DNA of 37,307 nucleotides from a virus, in IMG/VR virus record IMGVR_UViG_3300042473_000106, positions 1-37,307 of that record, one strand, 5' to 3'. This document shows, piece after piece, positions 7,701 to 17,800 of this stretch. The notes beneath the pieces were generated by a model. That model was not told where the DNA came from, made no database searches, and saw only the letters and a list, made by a program, of their open reading frames with translations. A program made the translations under genes and the position numbers. How positions within the stretch are numbered: the stretch's first letter is position 1; the number at the start of each line of letters is the position of its first letter.

Positions 7701-10700
7701 ATGGAAGCAGAACAACCCAGGTAAAACATTTACAGATGCAGATTTCCAATCTATTGAACAGACTGTGCGTACTCAAGTTGCTGGTATAGATACTGAACTT
7801 GGTCAAGTTCTTGCAAAGGCAAGAGAGGTTGTTACAGGAATAAGACTCCACATGACTAAAGAACAAAGAGATATTGCTAATGCAGACGCTGTATCAAGAG
7901 GAGAAAAAAACTCTGATGGTGTAGCGTATAGTGCTAAAAATCCAAAATATGATGAAGGAAGATCAACATTCCAAGCAGGTGGCACAGAAAGAAGAAACCA
8001 AGAAGGAGTTGGAAGATTCTCTAAAACAGTATCTGATGATTTAACAGAAGCAGAAAGAATTTCAGAAACACAGTCACCATCAAAGAGAACTGAAAGACTT
8101 GGAGTTAACATTGGAGAAGGACTAAGAATTGGTCTTGAAAGAAAAACAAAAGAGGTAAAGTCTCAAGCAGATCAACTTGCAGAAGCAGCAATTCCAAAGG
8201 TAGATACTGCAAATCAAGCAAAGTATGATGCTATGAAAAATGATCCAGAGCAAAGACAAATTCAGAAGTCTATCGATAGACATTACAGGGATAAGTTTGG
8301 ATCTAAAAAGGTACCAGTTCCAACATCAAGCGAATCAACCGATACATCAGTAACAGTAGATATTGATCCTAAAGCATTAATGTCTGATATGTCTGCAATA
8401 AAGGCTGCTAGACAAAAAGCAAAACAATTAGAAAAAGAAGCATCTGATGCAGAAGCAGCAGCAGCAAAAGTTAGAACCGAAGCAGCAAAATGGGAAGAGG
8501 TTGCAGCCCGTGAAGGTGGCAAGAACATGCACACTGCTGAGAATGCTAGAGACCTTAAGAAACTGGCAGATGAAGCAGAAATTAGAGCAGCACAAGCCAG
8601 AATAAAAGCAGCCGAAGCAGCACAAGCAGCAGCCGAATTAGAAGGTGGTAATGGTAGTGCAGAACAAATAATTCAAGATCCAGCAAAAACTCCAGCAAAG
8701 GTTAAGAAAGCACGGAAAGTAATTGCTCAAGGAACACAAGAGCAAGGCGATGGACTAAAACGAATTGTTGAGGGTACAGAAGATACAGCAGACTCAACAG
8801 TACTAGTTGCAGACCAAACAGATGAGATTGCAACAGTGACTGGAGATATTATTCCAGCACAAACAGAAAATCTAGACAGTGTAATAACAACAGCATCATT
8901 AAACGATGCAATCGTAGGAACTACTGGAGACCTTCATGGCTCTACAATAGACACAGCAATGTCTCAAGAAGAAATAGTTGCACAGCAAGAACGAGAAAAG
9001 TTTTTAAGAGAGCAAATGAATGGAGAACTTGCAAAGCAAAATGCTGCTCTTGCAGCAGGCAGCGACCTTAGCCAAACAGGTAAAAAGAGATACACTGAAC
9101 AACAAGCACTAGCCGAAGCATACGGTGACGGTACTGCAGAAAACCCAGGGTACACCATGGACAAGAAGGGACACTTACTATTTGATCCAGAATTAGATGA
9201 AAATGGCAAGAAGCAACCAACAACCATGACTGAAAAGCAAATCAAAAAGAAGAAGCGTGGCATGCGTAGAGAAAAGGTTGGTAAGTATTCTGGTAAAGCC
9301 ACTGGCGCACTAGGTATGGCAACGATGGCAGCAGGAGCCATGGGAGCGCCACCACAGGTAACTGCAGCACTTGGAACAGCAGCAACAGTTGCTCAGTTTG
9401 CACCTATGCTTGCAGGTATGGGTCCAGTAGGTTGGGCTGCAGCAGGAATTATGGCTGTAGGTGCAGGAGCATACATGCTAAATCAGCACTTTAATAAGAT
9501 GGCTAAAGAAGCAGCAAAGTTTGCAATATCTACCTCAGCAACAAGAGAAGGCATGGTTAAGTTGGGCGAATTGACTGGCAAAGTCGGAGCGTCTCAAATA
9601 ATGGATCGTCGTAGAAGAACAACTCAATATAACAAGTACAGTGACTCTATTAAGATGGACACTACATTTGGAAACAAGTATATGAAAGACCAACAAGGAA
9701 AAGATACAAAAAAGGTATTCAAAGAAACTGTTAAGAAAATGGGAATTGAGCAAGCAACTAGTGACCTATCACTTAAACTGGCTGCTCAAATTGCTGACGG
9801 GGTAATTGATAAAGACGAGGCAGAATCAATTGCAGCATCACTTGCACTTTCATTAAAAGATCAAAGCATTGAAATGCAGGTCACTGGAAAACTAAGAACT
9901 CTTATTGGTCCAGACGGTGAAGACCTAAAAGATAAACCACTAAAGACAAGACTGCTTCTTGTTGCTACAGCAAGACAACGAAGTGAAAAACAACTTAAGA
10001 CTATAGACGCCAAAAAAGCAAAGGGTGAATCTTTAAGAAAAGACATTGCAATGCTTGCTGCATATAATGTAAACAACCTAGAACTTGCCACAATGATTGC
10101 TGATCAAGTTGAAAATGAATTTGAAGTTCAAAAGAAAAAACTTGAAATTGAAATTGCTTCAACAACAAACTTACAGAAAAAACTAGAGTTAGAAGGAAAA
10201 CTTACTAAACTCAATGAAGATAATGCTGCTAACCAAGAAAAAACTAGCCAAGCAATTTTAATGAATATTGCTCAAACAGAAATTGACTTTCAAAAGTTCT
10301 TTAGTGATACTGGTTTTGGGCCACAATCAACTCGTGAGGATGCATATTTTGATGCATCTAGAGGAACCGTAACTGAAGCATATAAGGGTACAGCACAAGA
10401 AAAAGAAGCAGAAAAATTCTTGAAAAATACAGCGCTATTGCAATCTGGCGCTGAAAGAGGTATTTACAATGAAAAGTCAATGACCTATAAAAAGAATGGT
10501 CTAGGTACAGAAAGAGCAGCCCAAACCTTCCAAGCAAAAATGGAAATGCTAGTAGGAAGTAAAGCAATTGGTCCAGACGAAGCAAACGCATGGATGAAAC
10601 TCTTTAGTGGAAAACTAAATGAACTAGATTTAGCAATTAATACAAGCATTAAACAAAATGGTCTAGGAAAGACTAAAGAATTATTTGCGATGTTTGAAGG

Positions 10701-13700
10701 CTTTACAAATAAAAAAGCAGCAACACAGATGATTCAAGAGATCTTATTAACTAAAAAAGATCCAACGCAGTTTGATGCAATTATGGAAACTCTTGCTAAC
10801 CTTAAATCTTTAGATGGAACTGCAATTGATATGCAAGTTCTTGTTAGTGCGATTGGCTTACCAGGTGTTGAAAAATTACAGGAAGAAATGGCAGCCATTG
10901 AAACAAGAAAAGACGAACTAAAGAAAAAGGGCAAAAAGTTTGATCTAAAAGAAGAAGTAAAAGTTGCTGGAACTTCTAAGGCAGCAATCGAAGAACTGAT
11001 GAATAACGAAGAACAAAAAGCAAAATTTGATAAGTTAGATGTAGAGCAGCAAGCAGATTATTTAACAAAGTTAGCAGGAGCCTATGCATCTCAAACACAA
11101 ATGAAACCTGAAATCCTAAAACTTGAAGCAGAAAATCAAGCAAAAACTCTTTTATGGCTGGAGGGAGCAAAAGAGACAGATGCAGATTATCAAGAAAAAC
11201 TAGCAACATATATTACCAAGTACTTGTCCAAAGCCGCTCCAGAACGAACAGTAGATTCTTTAGCATATCTTTTAGATCCAACCATTCCAGTAAAAGGTGC
11301 AACAAGTACAACTACAACGACTACAACAGAAAGAGACACAACTTACGATGAATTAAATAAGCGTCTTAGAAATGTTCGTAACTCTGCTATCGATGCAGCA
11401 GGTGGATTTAAAGAACTTCAAAGAGCAATTGCAGCAACTGGAAGTAAGGCTATTGGAAACAAGTTTAAGGGTCTTGAACAACAGTTAATTCAAATGGGCC
11501 AGACTAGCCAGTTTACAGACTACCTTGCTGGCCTTGACACAAAAGACTTAAAGAAGTTTGCTTATACAGCAACTGCTGCAGATGTAAAAAAGAAAAAAGG
11601 TAAGCAAAAGTATACTCAGGTAGATCCTGAAACTGGCAAGATGGTTACAAAGTATCAAAAGTTTAAGGCAGGAGATACTGTTCTCACCCAAAAGGGTAGA
11701 GATATGGAGCAGGGATATAAGAAGGCTATTATTGGAGATTACAATAAGGCACAACTTCAATCTGTAACTCTGGCAAAGCAGGAAATTGCAGCAAGAGGAA
11801 AACTGCTTGCTCTTGGTTTTGATGAACTAGATATTCAGACAATGCTTGCAGATGAAAACTATAAGACTCTTATTGCTACAGGTAAGGTAACAAAAGCAGA
11901 ACTAGAAACAAATGCTGCTCTAACTAAGCAGGCAAGAATTAGAAACCAGATCAACGGAGCAGTTGCTGGACAAAAGGATTTGCAGAAGACTGCAGATAAT
12001 CAAAAGAGAATTCCAGAAGTTGTAAAGATGATGCAGGATGGTGGAATGAGCGCAGAAGCAATACGTGCAGCCATCACCGACCCAGCAATGCTAGATACTC
12101 TGATTAACGGAATGGATAACTTTGGTACTCTTGCAAAAGATGCTCAGGATGAGTTTAATCATTTGCTTTCACAGATAGAAGATATACCAGAAAGAAAAAT
12201 TATTGAAATTGTGTTTACTCAAACAAGAGAAGAAAAGATAATTAATGCTGCAAATGCAGCAGCAGAAATGTTTGATGCTTACAAAATGATTGATGAAAAC
12301 ACGCTAACAAATGCTGAAGGAAACACTTTTGCTGGTCTTCAAGTTAAGATAGAAGATCTAAACAATCAGTCTAAGATTGCACAAAATGCTATTAACCTAA
12401 CTCAGTCTAAGATTGATGACATGCAAAAGGAAGTTGAGGCAGATCAACGAAAGATTGAAGAAGACTTTACCAGACCAATTGAAAAGAAACAAAGAGAGAT
12501 CGATAAGTTAACAAGAAGTGCTGAACTTAACTTTACTAGACCAATCCAGGCTTTACAAGAAAGATCTGCAGTACTATCTCATGACTTAGATGTCATGAAC
12601 AAGGCTGCAGAAGCAATTAATGAAAAATATGATAAACAACAAGAAGCCCTCACAAAAGTTGCAGAAATTAATCAACAAATTATTAGTCAGCAGCAACAAC
12701 AACTTGGTTTGGCAGATGCTCTTTCTCAAGGAGATATTTCAGCAGCAGCAAAAGCAGTACAAGAAATGCGATCATCTAATGCAGCAAACTATGCAACTAA
12801 TGCACAAGATGCTTTGCAAAAGGCAAGAGAAAACGAAGTGGGAGGTCTTCGTGGTGGCGTCAGCGGAAAGTCTCAGAAAGAAATTGAGGCAGAGCAGTGG
12901 GACATTAGCCAAAAGACTTACGACCTAGAACTCAAAAAGGCTGCTGTAGATAAACAAATTCTTGAAATCCAAGACTCTATATATGCGCTAGAGCAATCTA
13001 GACAGATAGCACTTGATGCGATCCAAGTTAAGACAGATGCTATTGCTAAGATTACATTTGGAACATTACTAGATCAACAAAACAAACTTAAGGCAATTAA
13101 TGACCAGATGCTTCCTCTTCAAATGCAAAGTGATTTACTTGCAAACTCTATACGTGATAACGACAGAAATAGAATTATTCAGGGTCAAACAAGAGAGCAG
13201 TGGGACCTAACACTAAAGGCTGCACAGGCTGCAGAAAAACTTGCAAAGGGAGATCTTGCAACAGCACTTGCTGGAGTTAACTCGGTTTCTGGAACAATAA
13301 AGGGAGCCTGGGATTCTATTAAGTCATCCTATGATGATATTAAAGATAAGTCTATAACTATAACACAGCACATAGTTACTACCTATGGTCCAGCACTTGG
13401 TTTGCCAGATCCAAATGCAGGTAAGCCAGATCCAAATGCAGGTAAGCCAGATCCAACTAAGGCACCAGGAGCAGCATGGGTTTCTGACGGTAGGGGTGGA
13501 TGGAAGAAGCCATATAAGCCTACTGGAGATTATGGTTGGGATGATAATAAAGGTTGGGTTAAGGGATATTATGGCTCTACCGTTCCAGTTACAAAAACTG
13601 GAGGGACAAATGATTCTGCTTCAGAAGTAAACCTTAGAGCAGCAGCACTTCTACAAACAAAAGCAGAAACAGAAAGATTAGCAAAAGAAGAAGAAGCAAG

Positions 13701-14082
13701 ATTAGCAGCACTTGAAAAACAAAGATTACAAAATGCTGCAAAAGCAGAGGGTCTAGCAAAAAGATATGGTGGATTCGTTGGTATGTCTTCTGGTGGTTTA
13801 GTTCCTAAATATTTTGCAGAAGGTGGATTTGCAAGAGGAACTGACACAGTTCCAGCAATGTTAACTCCAGGGGAATTTGTAATGAGTAAGTACGCTGTTA
13901 ATTCTTATGGGGTTGAAAAAATGAAAGCAATTAATTCAGGCACAAGCGTAGGAGATTCAGTGTATAATTATAACCTAAGTGTTAATGTCAAGTCTGATGC
14001 AAACCCAGATCAAATTGCTAGAACTGTCATTGCACAAATTAAGCAGATAGACTCACAAAAAATAAGGGGGACTAGAATCTAA
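4702..14082 (+). CDS. Tape measure protein (giant, TP901-type core)
   Basis: This 3126-residue protein sets tail length and is ejected with the DNA. The start is GTG 4702; a nearby ATG at 4695 leads to a stop after four codons. Residues ~185-475 form a TP901-type tail tape measure core (WAGRQLMVGLTIPLTILGS, then an Ala/Gly-rich helical region). A hydrophobic segment follows at ~549-585 and a longer one at ~1534-1593, candidates for membrane insertion. Coiled-coil regions occur at ~1230-1310 (Ala/Glu/Lys-rich) and ~2546-2740, the latter with a repeated FTRPI motif. A threonine-rich linker lies near 2200. The C-terminal ~110 residues carry the common end motif GTDTVPAMLTPGEFVMSKYA. A similar motif, GDSILALVAPGETIVP, also occurs near residue 694. 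No peptidase or lysozyme domain is evident. Confidence 0.95.
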   Translation: MSDVNANIGIHFDTSDALAQLRRLQAGLSRFNQALTEGNVAAANAQKGLNSQLMQSINATGKFVASQKTIASSTTAFTDSLEKNKLSMGQYFRYTAAAATMNSKTLKNVFAQEKDVLKRAMKDRVKTLQTQYVQLTNANGEFVKVLQVVPKHLKMVNGQYADYATRTQMAAQRQQFLNQLLKQGSTQLLNFGKNTQWAGRQLMVGLTIPLTILGSTAAKVFREMEMATVKFTRVYGDMTTGIGDTDKAVAEIQLLAKEFTKFGIAAKDTMEMAASAAAMGLQGAELQAQVTQATRLAVLGQVEQAQALETTISLQNAFGVSADQLASKINYLNAVENQTVLSIEDLTIAIPKAGPVVKQLGGSVEDLAFFMTAMKEGGINASEGANALKSGLASMINPSKKASEFLAGLGINIKGLVDANAGDLKATVVGFARALDTLDPLNRARAIEQMFGKFQFARLSALFQNITKDSSQAARALGLAGASVEELAILSERELGKVENAVGVKFQKQLENVKLQLIPIGKAFLEAVTPVVQFAAKMLEKFNNLSDGTKKFVVGFVGVIGGIAPVVLMTVGLVANGVANLIKFFAMLRSGVAKLNGQNNVLGGGFDYLTQAETENLAQTHALHLSHKDLISTFNVEKTSVDALAAAYLNAASQARALASGSPALFNTVPGPKGAVSGLPKFADGKVPGNESAGDSILALVAPGETIVPTAQSKKYGPLLKAIMGDDLPGFIKGRRSLTADQDSFVQQTSRITPSQPGVADEMAKQLEFINKASAENLLAYAKATGRTVTDASSASLEEIRRSLVASVKDIFTTVATAAREKGKTLTVAAVKAATKKEGTAGPDASVHQFYNPRAKQQLGRQFSHGETSDSVPIDQLSKTVTITHEKTQSDLLNIQRAIDASNAKNGTNVPMPTASPVSGFGYALQGQVNKAMADGAPEIQNFKGVKGNTVATVDAFLEDFQDSGVTKWADTVRIGGGNFERLSGAIQEYDSRLLSAVQQWKQNNPGKTFTDADFQSIEQTVRTQVAGIDTELGQVLAKAREVVTGIRLHMTKEQRDIANADAVSRGEKNSDGVAYSAKNPKYDEGRSTFQAGGTERRNQEGVGRFSKTVSDDLTEAERISETQSPSKRTERLGVNIGEGLRIGLERKTKEVKSQADQLAEAAIPKVDTANQAKYDAMKNDPEQRQIQKSIDRHYRDKFGSKKVPVPTSSESTDTSVTVDIDPKALMSDMSAIKAARQKAKQLEKEASDAEAAAAKVRTEAAKWEEVAAREGGKNMHTAENARDLKKLADEAEIRAAQARIKAAEAAQAAAELEGGNGSAEQIIQDPAKTPAKVKKARKVIAQGTQEQGDGLKRIVEGTEDTADSTVLVADQTDEIATVTGDIIPAQTENLDSVITTASLNDAIVGTTGDLHGSTIDTAMSQEEIVAQQEREKFLREQMNGELAKQNAALAAGSDLSQTGKKRYTEQQALAEAYGDGTAENPGYTMDKKGHLLFDPELDENGKKQPTTMTEKQIKKKKRGMRREKVGKYSGKATGALGMATMAAGAMGAPPQVTAALGTAATVAQFAPMLAGMGPVGWAAAGIMAVGAGAYMLNQHFNKMAKEAAKFAISTSATREGMVKLGELTGKVGASQIMDRRRRTTQYNKYSDSIKMDTTFGNKYMKDQQGKDTKKVFKETVKKMGIEQATSDLSLKLAAQIADGVIDKDEAESIAASLALSLKDQSIEMQVTGKLRTLIGPDGEDLKDKPLKTRLLLVATARQRSEKQLKTIDAKKAKGESLRKDIAMLAAYNVNNLELATMIADQVENEFEVQKKKLEIEIASTTNLQKKLELEGKLTKLNEDNAANQEKTSQAILMNIAQTEIDFQKFFSDTGFGPQSTREDAYFDASRGTVTEAYKGTAQEKEAEKFLKNTALLQSGAERGIYNEKSMTYKKNGLGTERAAQTFQAKMEMLVGSKAIGPDEANAWMKLFSGKLNELDLAINTSIKQNGLGKTKELFAMFEGFTNKKAATQMIQEILLTKKDPTQFDAIMETLANLKSLDGTAIDMQVLVSAIGLPGVEKLQEEMAAIETRKDELKKKGKKFDLKEEVKVAGTSKAAIEELMNNEEQKAKFDKLDVEQQADYLTKLAGAYASQTQMKPEILKLEAENQAKTLLWLEGAKETDADYQEKLATYITKYLSKAAPERTVDSLAYLLDPTIPVKGATSTTTTTTTERDTTYDELNKRLRNVRNSAIDAAGGFKELQRAIAATGSKAIGNKFKGLEQQLIQMGQTSQFTDYLAGLDTKDLKKFAYTATAADVKKKKGKQKYTQVDPETGKMVTKYQKFKAGDTVLTQKGRDMEQGYKKAIIGDYNKAQLQSVTLAKQEIAARGKLLALGFDELDIQTMLADENYKTLIATGKVTKAELETNAALTKQARIRNQINGAVAGQKDLQKTADNQKRIPEVVKMMQDGGMSAEAIRAAITDPAMLDTLINGMDNFGTLAKDAQDEFNHLLSQIEDIPERKIIEIVFTQTREEKIINAANAAAEMFDAYKMIDENTLTNAEGNTFAGLQVKIEDLNNQSKIAQNAINLTQSKIDDMQKEVEADQRKIEEDFTRPIEKKQREIDKLTRSAELNFTRPIQALQERSAVLSHDLDVMNKAAEAINEKYDKQQEALTKVAEINQQIISQQQQQLGLADALSQGDISAAAKAVQEMRSSNAANYATNAQDALQKARENEVGGLRGGVSGKSQKEIEAEQWDISQKTYDLELKKAAVDKQILEIQDSIYALEQSRQIALDAIQVKTDAIAKITFGTLLDQQNKLKAINDQMLPLQMQSDLLANSIRDNDRNRIIQGQTREQWDLTLKAAQAAEKLAKGDLATALAGVNSVSGTIKGAWDSIKSSYDDIKDKSITITQHIVTTYGPALGLPDPNAGKPDPNAGKPDPTKAPGAAWVSDGRGGWKKPYKPTGDYGWDDNKGWVKGYYGSTVPVTKTGGTNDSASEVNLRAAALLQTKAETERLAKEEEARLAALEKQRLQNAAKAEGLAKRYGGFVGMSSGGLVPKYFAEGGFARGTDTVPAMLTPGEFVMSKYAVNSYGVEKMKAINSGTSVGDSVYNYNLSVNVKSDANPDQIARTVIAQIKQIDSQKIRGTRI
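13405..13458 (+). repeat. 21-base tandem repeat inside the tape measure gene
   Basis: Two identical 21-base units (ccagatccaaatgcaggtaag) at 13405-13425 and 13426-13446 are followed by a third, diverging copy that matches for ten bases. They encode PDPNAGK-PDPNAGK-PDPTKAP, a proline-rich linker. The linker leads into a Trp/Gly-rich segment with two GW.K.Y-type repeats just before the C-terminal motif of the protein. Confidence 0.85.
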
Positions 14083-14807
14083 TGGCTACTTCAGCATATA
14101 TGAATGGTAGAAGAAAGTATGGTCGTCCACAGGCTGTTTTGTTTTCTAACAATCCTGGCACTCTTGTAAATGGTCTCTATGTTCCAAATGGTCTTGAAAT
14201 CGGACAAGACCCAGGTTCTGTTGTTGACCCATCTGTAATAGATGAATTTTTAATTCTTTCAGACCACAACAGATCTGAGATCAAGGTTACTCCAAACCGA
14301 ATAGAAAAAAGAGAAAGAATGATTAATGGCCATATGCGTTCATACCATATTGCTGATAAGATGAACTTTGATTTTTCATGGGATGAACTGCCTTCAAGGG
14401 CTTTTGGACTAAGGCCAGACTTTAACACCACAACAGGTAAAAGTACGCTTATAGGGGCTTCAGGGACCCCTGCAGCACCACCTCAGCAGTACACTGTAGA
14501 TGGTGGAGCAGGCGGAGGAGAACTGCTTGACTGGTATGAAAATCATACTGGATCTTTCTGGATGTTCTTGGCCTACGATAAGTACAATAATTTTGGCAAT
14601 GATAATGCAGCCTATGGACACCTAAATCAATATAATGAAATTGTAGAGGTTTATATTTCTAAGTTTGATTATACAATTTCAAAAAGAGGTCAGGCATTTG
14701 TTTCAGGGTATGAAACACTTCCTGGCGGAGACATAGACCACAGTAAGCCAATACGTTCAGGTGGGCACGATCTCTGGAATGTTTCTCTTTCTTTGGAAGA
14801 AGTATAA
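14082..14807 (+). CDS. Putative distal tail / minor tail protein
   Basis: This 241-residue protein begins in a TAATG overlap with the tape measure stop. The sequence is aromatic- and Gly-rich with many predicted strands (SYHIADKMNFDFSWDELPSR; YNEIVEVYISKFDYTISKRG; HDLWNVSLSLEEV), resembling Dit-like distal tail proteins, which form the ring between the tail tube and hub. Position between tape measure and hub supports this. A flexible Gly/Ala/Pro stretch (GASGTPAAPPQQYTVDGGAG) near residue 130 may be an exposed loop. No enzymatic motif is seen. Confidence 0.65.
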   Translation: MATSAYMNGRRKYGRPQAVLFSNNPGTLVNGLYVPNGLEIGQDPGSVVDPSVIDEFLILSDHNRSEIKVTPNRIEKRERMINGHMRSYHIADKMNFDFSWDELPSRAFGLRPDFNTTTGKSTLIGASGTPAAPPQQYTVDGGAGGGELLDWYENHTGSFWMFLAYDKYNNFGNDNAAYGHLNQYNEIVEVYISKFDYTISKRGQAFVSGYETLPGGDIDHSKPIRSGGHDLWNVSLSLEEV

Positions 14808-17800
14808 TGTTTAAAAATGAAGAACTTCAGAAACACCTAGAAGAGTCTCAAACAATCAGAAGCCGTTCTGCAGTTATTGCTGAATGGAATATGAACATCC
14901 CGTCCAACATAGAAAAAATTGGAAACTACAGATACAGACCAACTCAGCCAGAATCAAAGTTTTTCTTATTGCCAAACACTTTTGATATGAATGATGATGG
15001 AGGATATTACACAGACGCAACAGATTCTGATGTAAAAATTGATGGTGGTTTAGATGAAGAAAATGAAAATATTCCAACAACTATATTAACAAAAAAAGAA
15101 AAGTTTAAAACAATATATTCTTTAGAGGATTGCTTTAAGCAGTTTAGACCAAGATCTGGAATCAACAAAGCAAGGTTTAGTGCTAAATCATATATTCACC
15201 ACTCAAATGTTAGCATGGCGAATAGACCAAGATACTACATGGCAGATAGACAAGATCCATTTAAGTATTGGACATCCTATAGAAAAGAAGATAGCGTAGA
15301 GTATGGTGTTGCAAATAACCTAGTCAACGGACAAAACTCTATAGAAGACACAGTTCCTTTTGTAGTTTATAAGAAGGATATTCCAACTAACAGAATTGTT
15401 GTAAAGATGCAGACCCACATAGGAGATATAAATCTTGGCTCTTTTAGTTGGGATGGCAAAACATTTCTAGATCCATTCTACGGTGATTCGAATAAAGCAA
15501 CACCAAAAAAGTGGAAGATCCAAACATTAAAGAATAATAATTGGGTAGACACGATATCCTTTAATCCAAGTACAACAAGACCAGATGGATCGCCTATCAT
15601 TGGTCCCGACGGATATGTAGAATTAATGTATGGCCTAAAGGTTCCAGATAAATATAAAAAAATATTTGCATTTGCCGAAACAATATCTTCAACCAATGTT
15701 CTTCCCGATAAAAATATTGACGGGTATGCTTACTTGCTTATTGAAAACCCTGGTGAAATTGGAAGATTTTATATTTGGAATGATGGAATTTATGAGACAT
15801 TCGTTCCCTCATACGGGTGGCAACTTGCAGAAGATGAAACTTCAAGACTAACAAATTTTGTTACAGACTTTACAAACCCAAGTTATTATACCTCCACTTC
15901 TGAGAGTTCAAAGAAGTATCGTGAATTTGAAAATATTCGGGGTATCAGAATAGTTGTAGACACAATGACAAAGGTAGATACAACATTCGACCTTATTGAA
16001 ATATCTCCAAGACTTGCTTCTAATATTACTGACAGGGTTACTGACTTCTCTGTAACAAAGAGCGCTTCAGACTTAGGAATCAGTGGGCTACCAGTAGGAC
16101 AACTTTTAGCCTCTACAGGTAAATTAAAGATTTTTGATTTTGATGATTCTTTTTCTGAGATAAATCCAAACAGCATTATCAGAAATTATCTTTCTAGAAA
16201 TATACAGTTTAAGTTTTATGATATAGTAGTTGATCTTGGAGGATACGATTACTACATTCCAATAAAGACAATGTACTCTGATTCATTCCCAGAAGTTTCA
16301 AACTCAGATAAAACTGCAGATATTACTTTAAGAGATATGTTCTTTCATTTAGAGTCTTCTATTGCTCCACAAATGCTACTGACTAATGTCTCTACTAGTT
16401 CTGCAATATCTCTCTTACTTGATTCTACTGGTTTTTCAAACTATACATTCCGCAGAGTTGCGGGAGAAAAAGAAATGACTATACCATATTTCTTCATACC
16501 ACCAGATACAAGCGTTGCACAGGTTCTAGAGGATATAGCAATATCTACACAAACTGCAATGTTCTTTGATGAATACAATAACTTTATCACAATGAGCAAA
16601 AATTATATTATGCCATCTTTAACTGAAAGAGAAACCGATATCACCTTATACGGAACAAAGGATCAGGCAAAAAGCGGAATCATAAATAATTTTCATACCA
16701 ATAACAAACTTGCTAATATTATTGAGTTTACAACACAAGACACGCAACCATATAATGATGGATCAATTACGTACACATCTAGGTCTATTCAAAGATCTAT
16801 CCCTTCTGTAAATCAGTCAATGCTTATTGACTATGACAGAACATATATATACAAACCAGTTTTATTATGGGAAGTAACGGGGGAAGAAAATCTAAAGTCT
16901 TCAAACGGTCAAGTAGGAAGTCAGTCATCGTACTTGTTAGCAGCCATACCGTTAAACTCAAATCTTTCAGATCAAAAGCCAGTTGTTGTAAATCGTGCAT
17001 TACAAAACAACACAATGAATTTTGGAGAAGCCGTATACTGGATAACAAGATATAACGGATACTTTTATGCAAATGGAGAAATTATCAGGTATGATGCAGT
17101 AGAATACAATGTTGCAGGAATTGGCAATGTTTGGATTACAGATGTTCAAGAATATTCTTCTTACCTATCAAAAGTTCCTTTTAACGGAAAGATGTACCCA
17201 ACTGGATCTGTAAGAATCTATTCTGAGCCAAACTACGAAGAAGTCGGTGGAGTTTTAAGACTAAGAAATGGTGAAGTTGCTAAGCATGGTAGAGGTCAAT
17301 TTGGAACACCAATTGTTTCTCATAGTGCTGGACTAAACCCTTATTGGTATGACAACGCAAATCTTCGTGGAGTCACAATGAAATCTGACATTCTTTTTAA
17401 TTCATCTGCTTCAGAACTTCCAACAAGCGCAGAAGGATTATCGCAAGGCGCAGCAGGGCTAACAGCATTCGTTGATCTTGGAACACCTGCTGTTGGAACT
17501 CCATCAACAAGTAATGAACTTGCTAAAAAAACAACAAGGAATGGAGTTATTAAAAATTTCTTATCCTCTACATACATAGATCAGTCAGTTGCAAATACAC
17601 TACAAAGCACACAGAGTGGATCAGTTCAGTCTTCTGCACTAGTAGTTAGTGGTCCTTCCCTGACGACATACCCAACTCCAAACCAATTTGTTTCATATGT
17701 TTACAAAAAACTTTCAAACAAGTTTACACATTTTGGAACAAGAGTAAGAATTGTTGGAAAAATAGAAAACAGCACTGACTCCAGTCAAAGTGCTACGGGA

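Noticed and set aside
8428-8625. Cysteine-rich - strand frame looking like a small toxin or metallothionein
   Set aside because: The Cys codons are the complement of Ala (gca) codons in the coiled-coil region of the tape measure gene; an artefact of composition.
11296-11345. Threonine-codon-rich stretch (aca/act repeats) as a microsatellite
   Set aside because: It is short and irregular at the DNA level and reads well as a Thr-rich linker in the tape measure protein.
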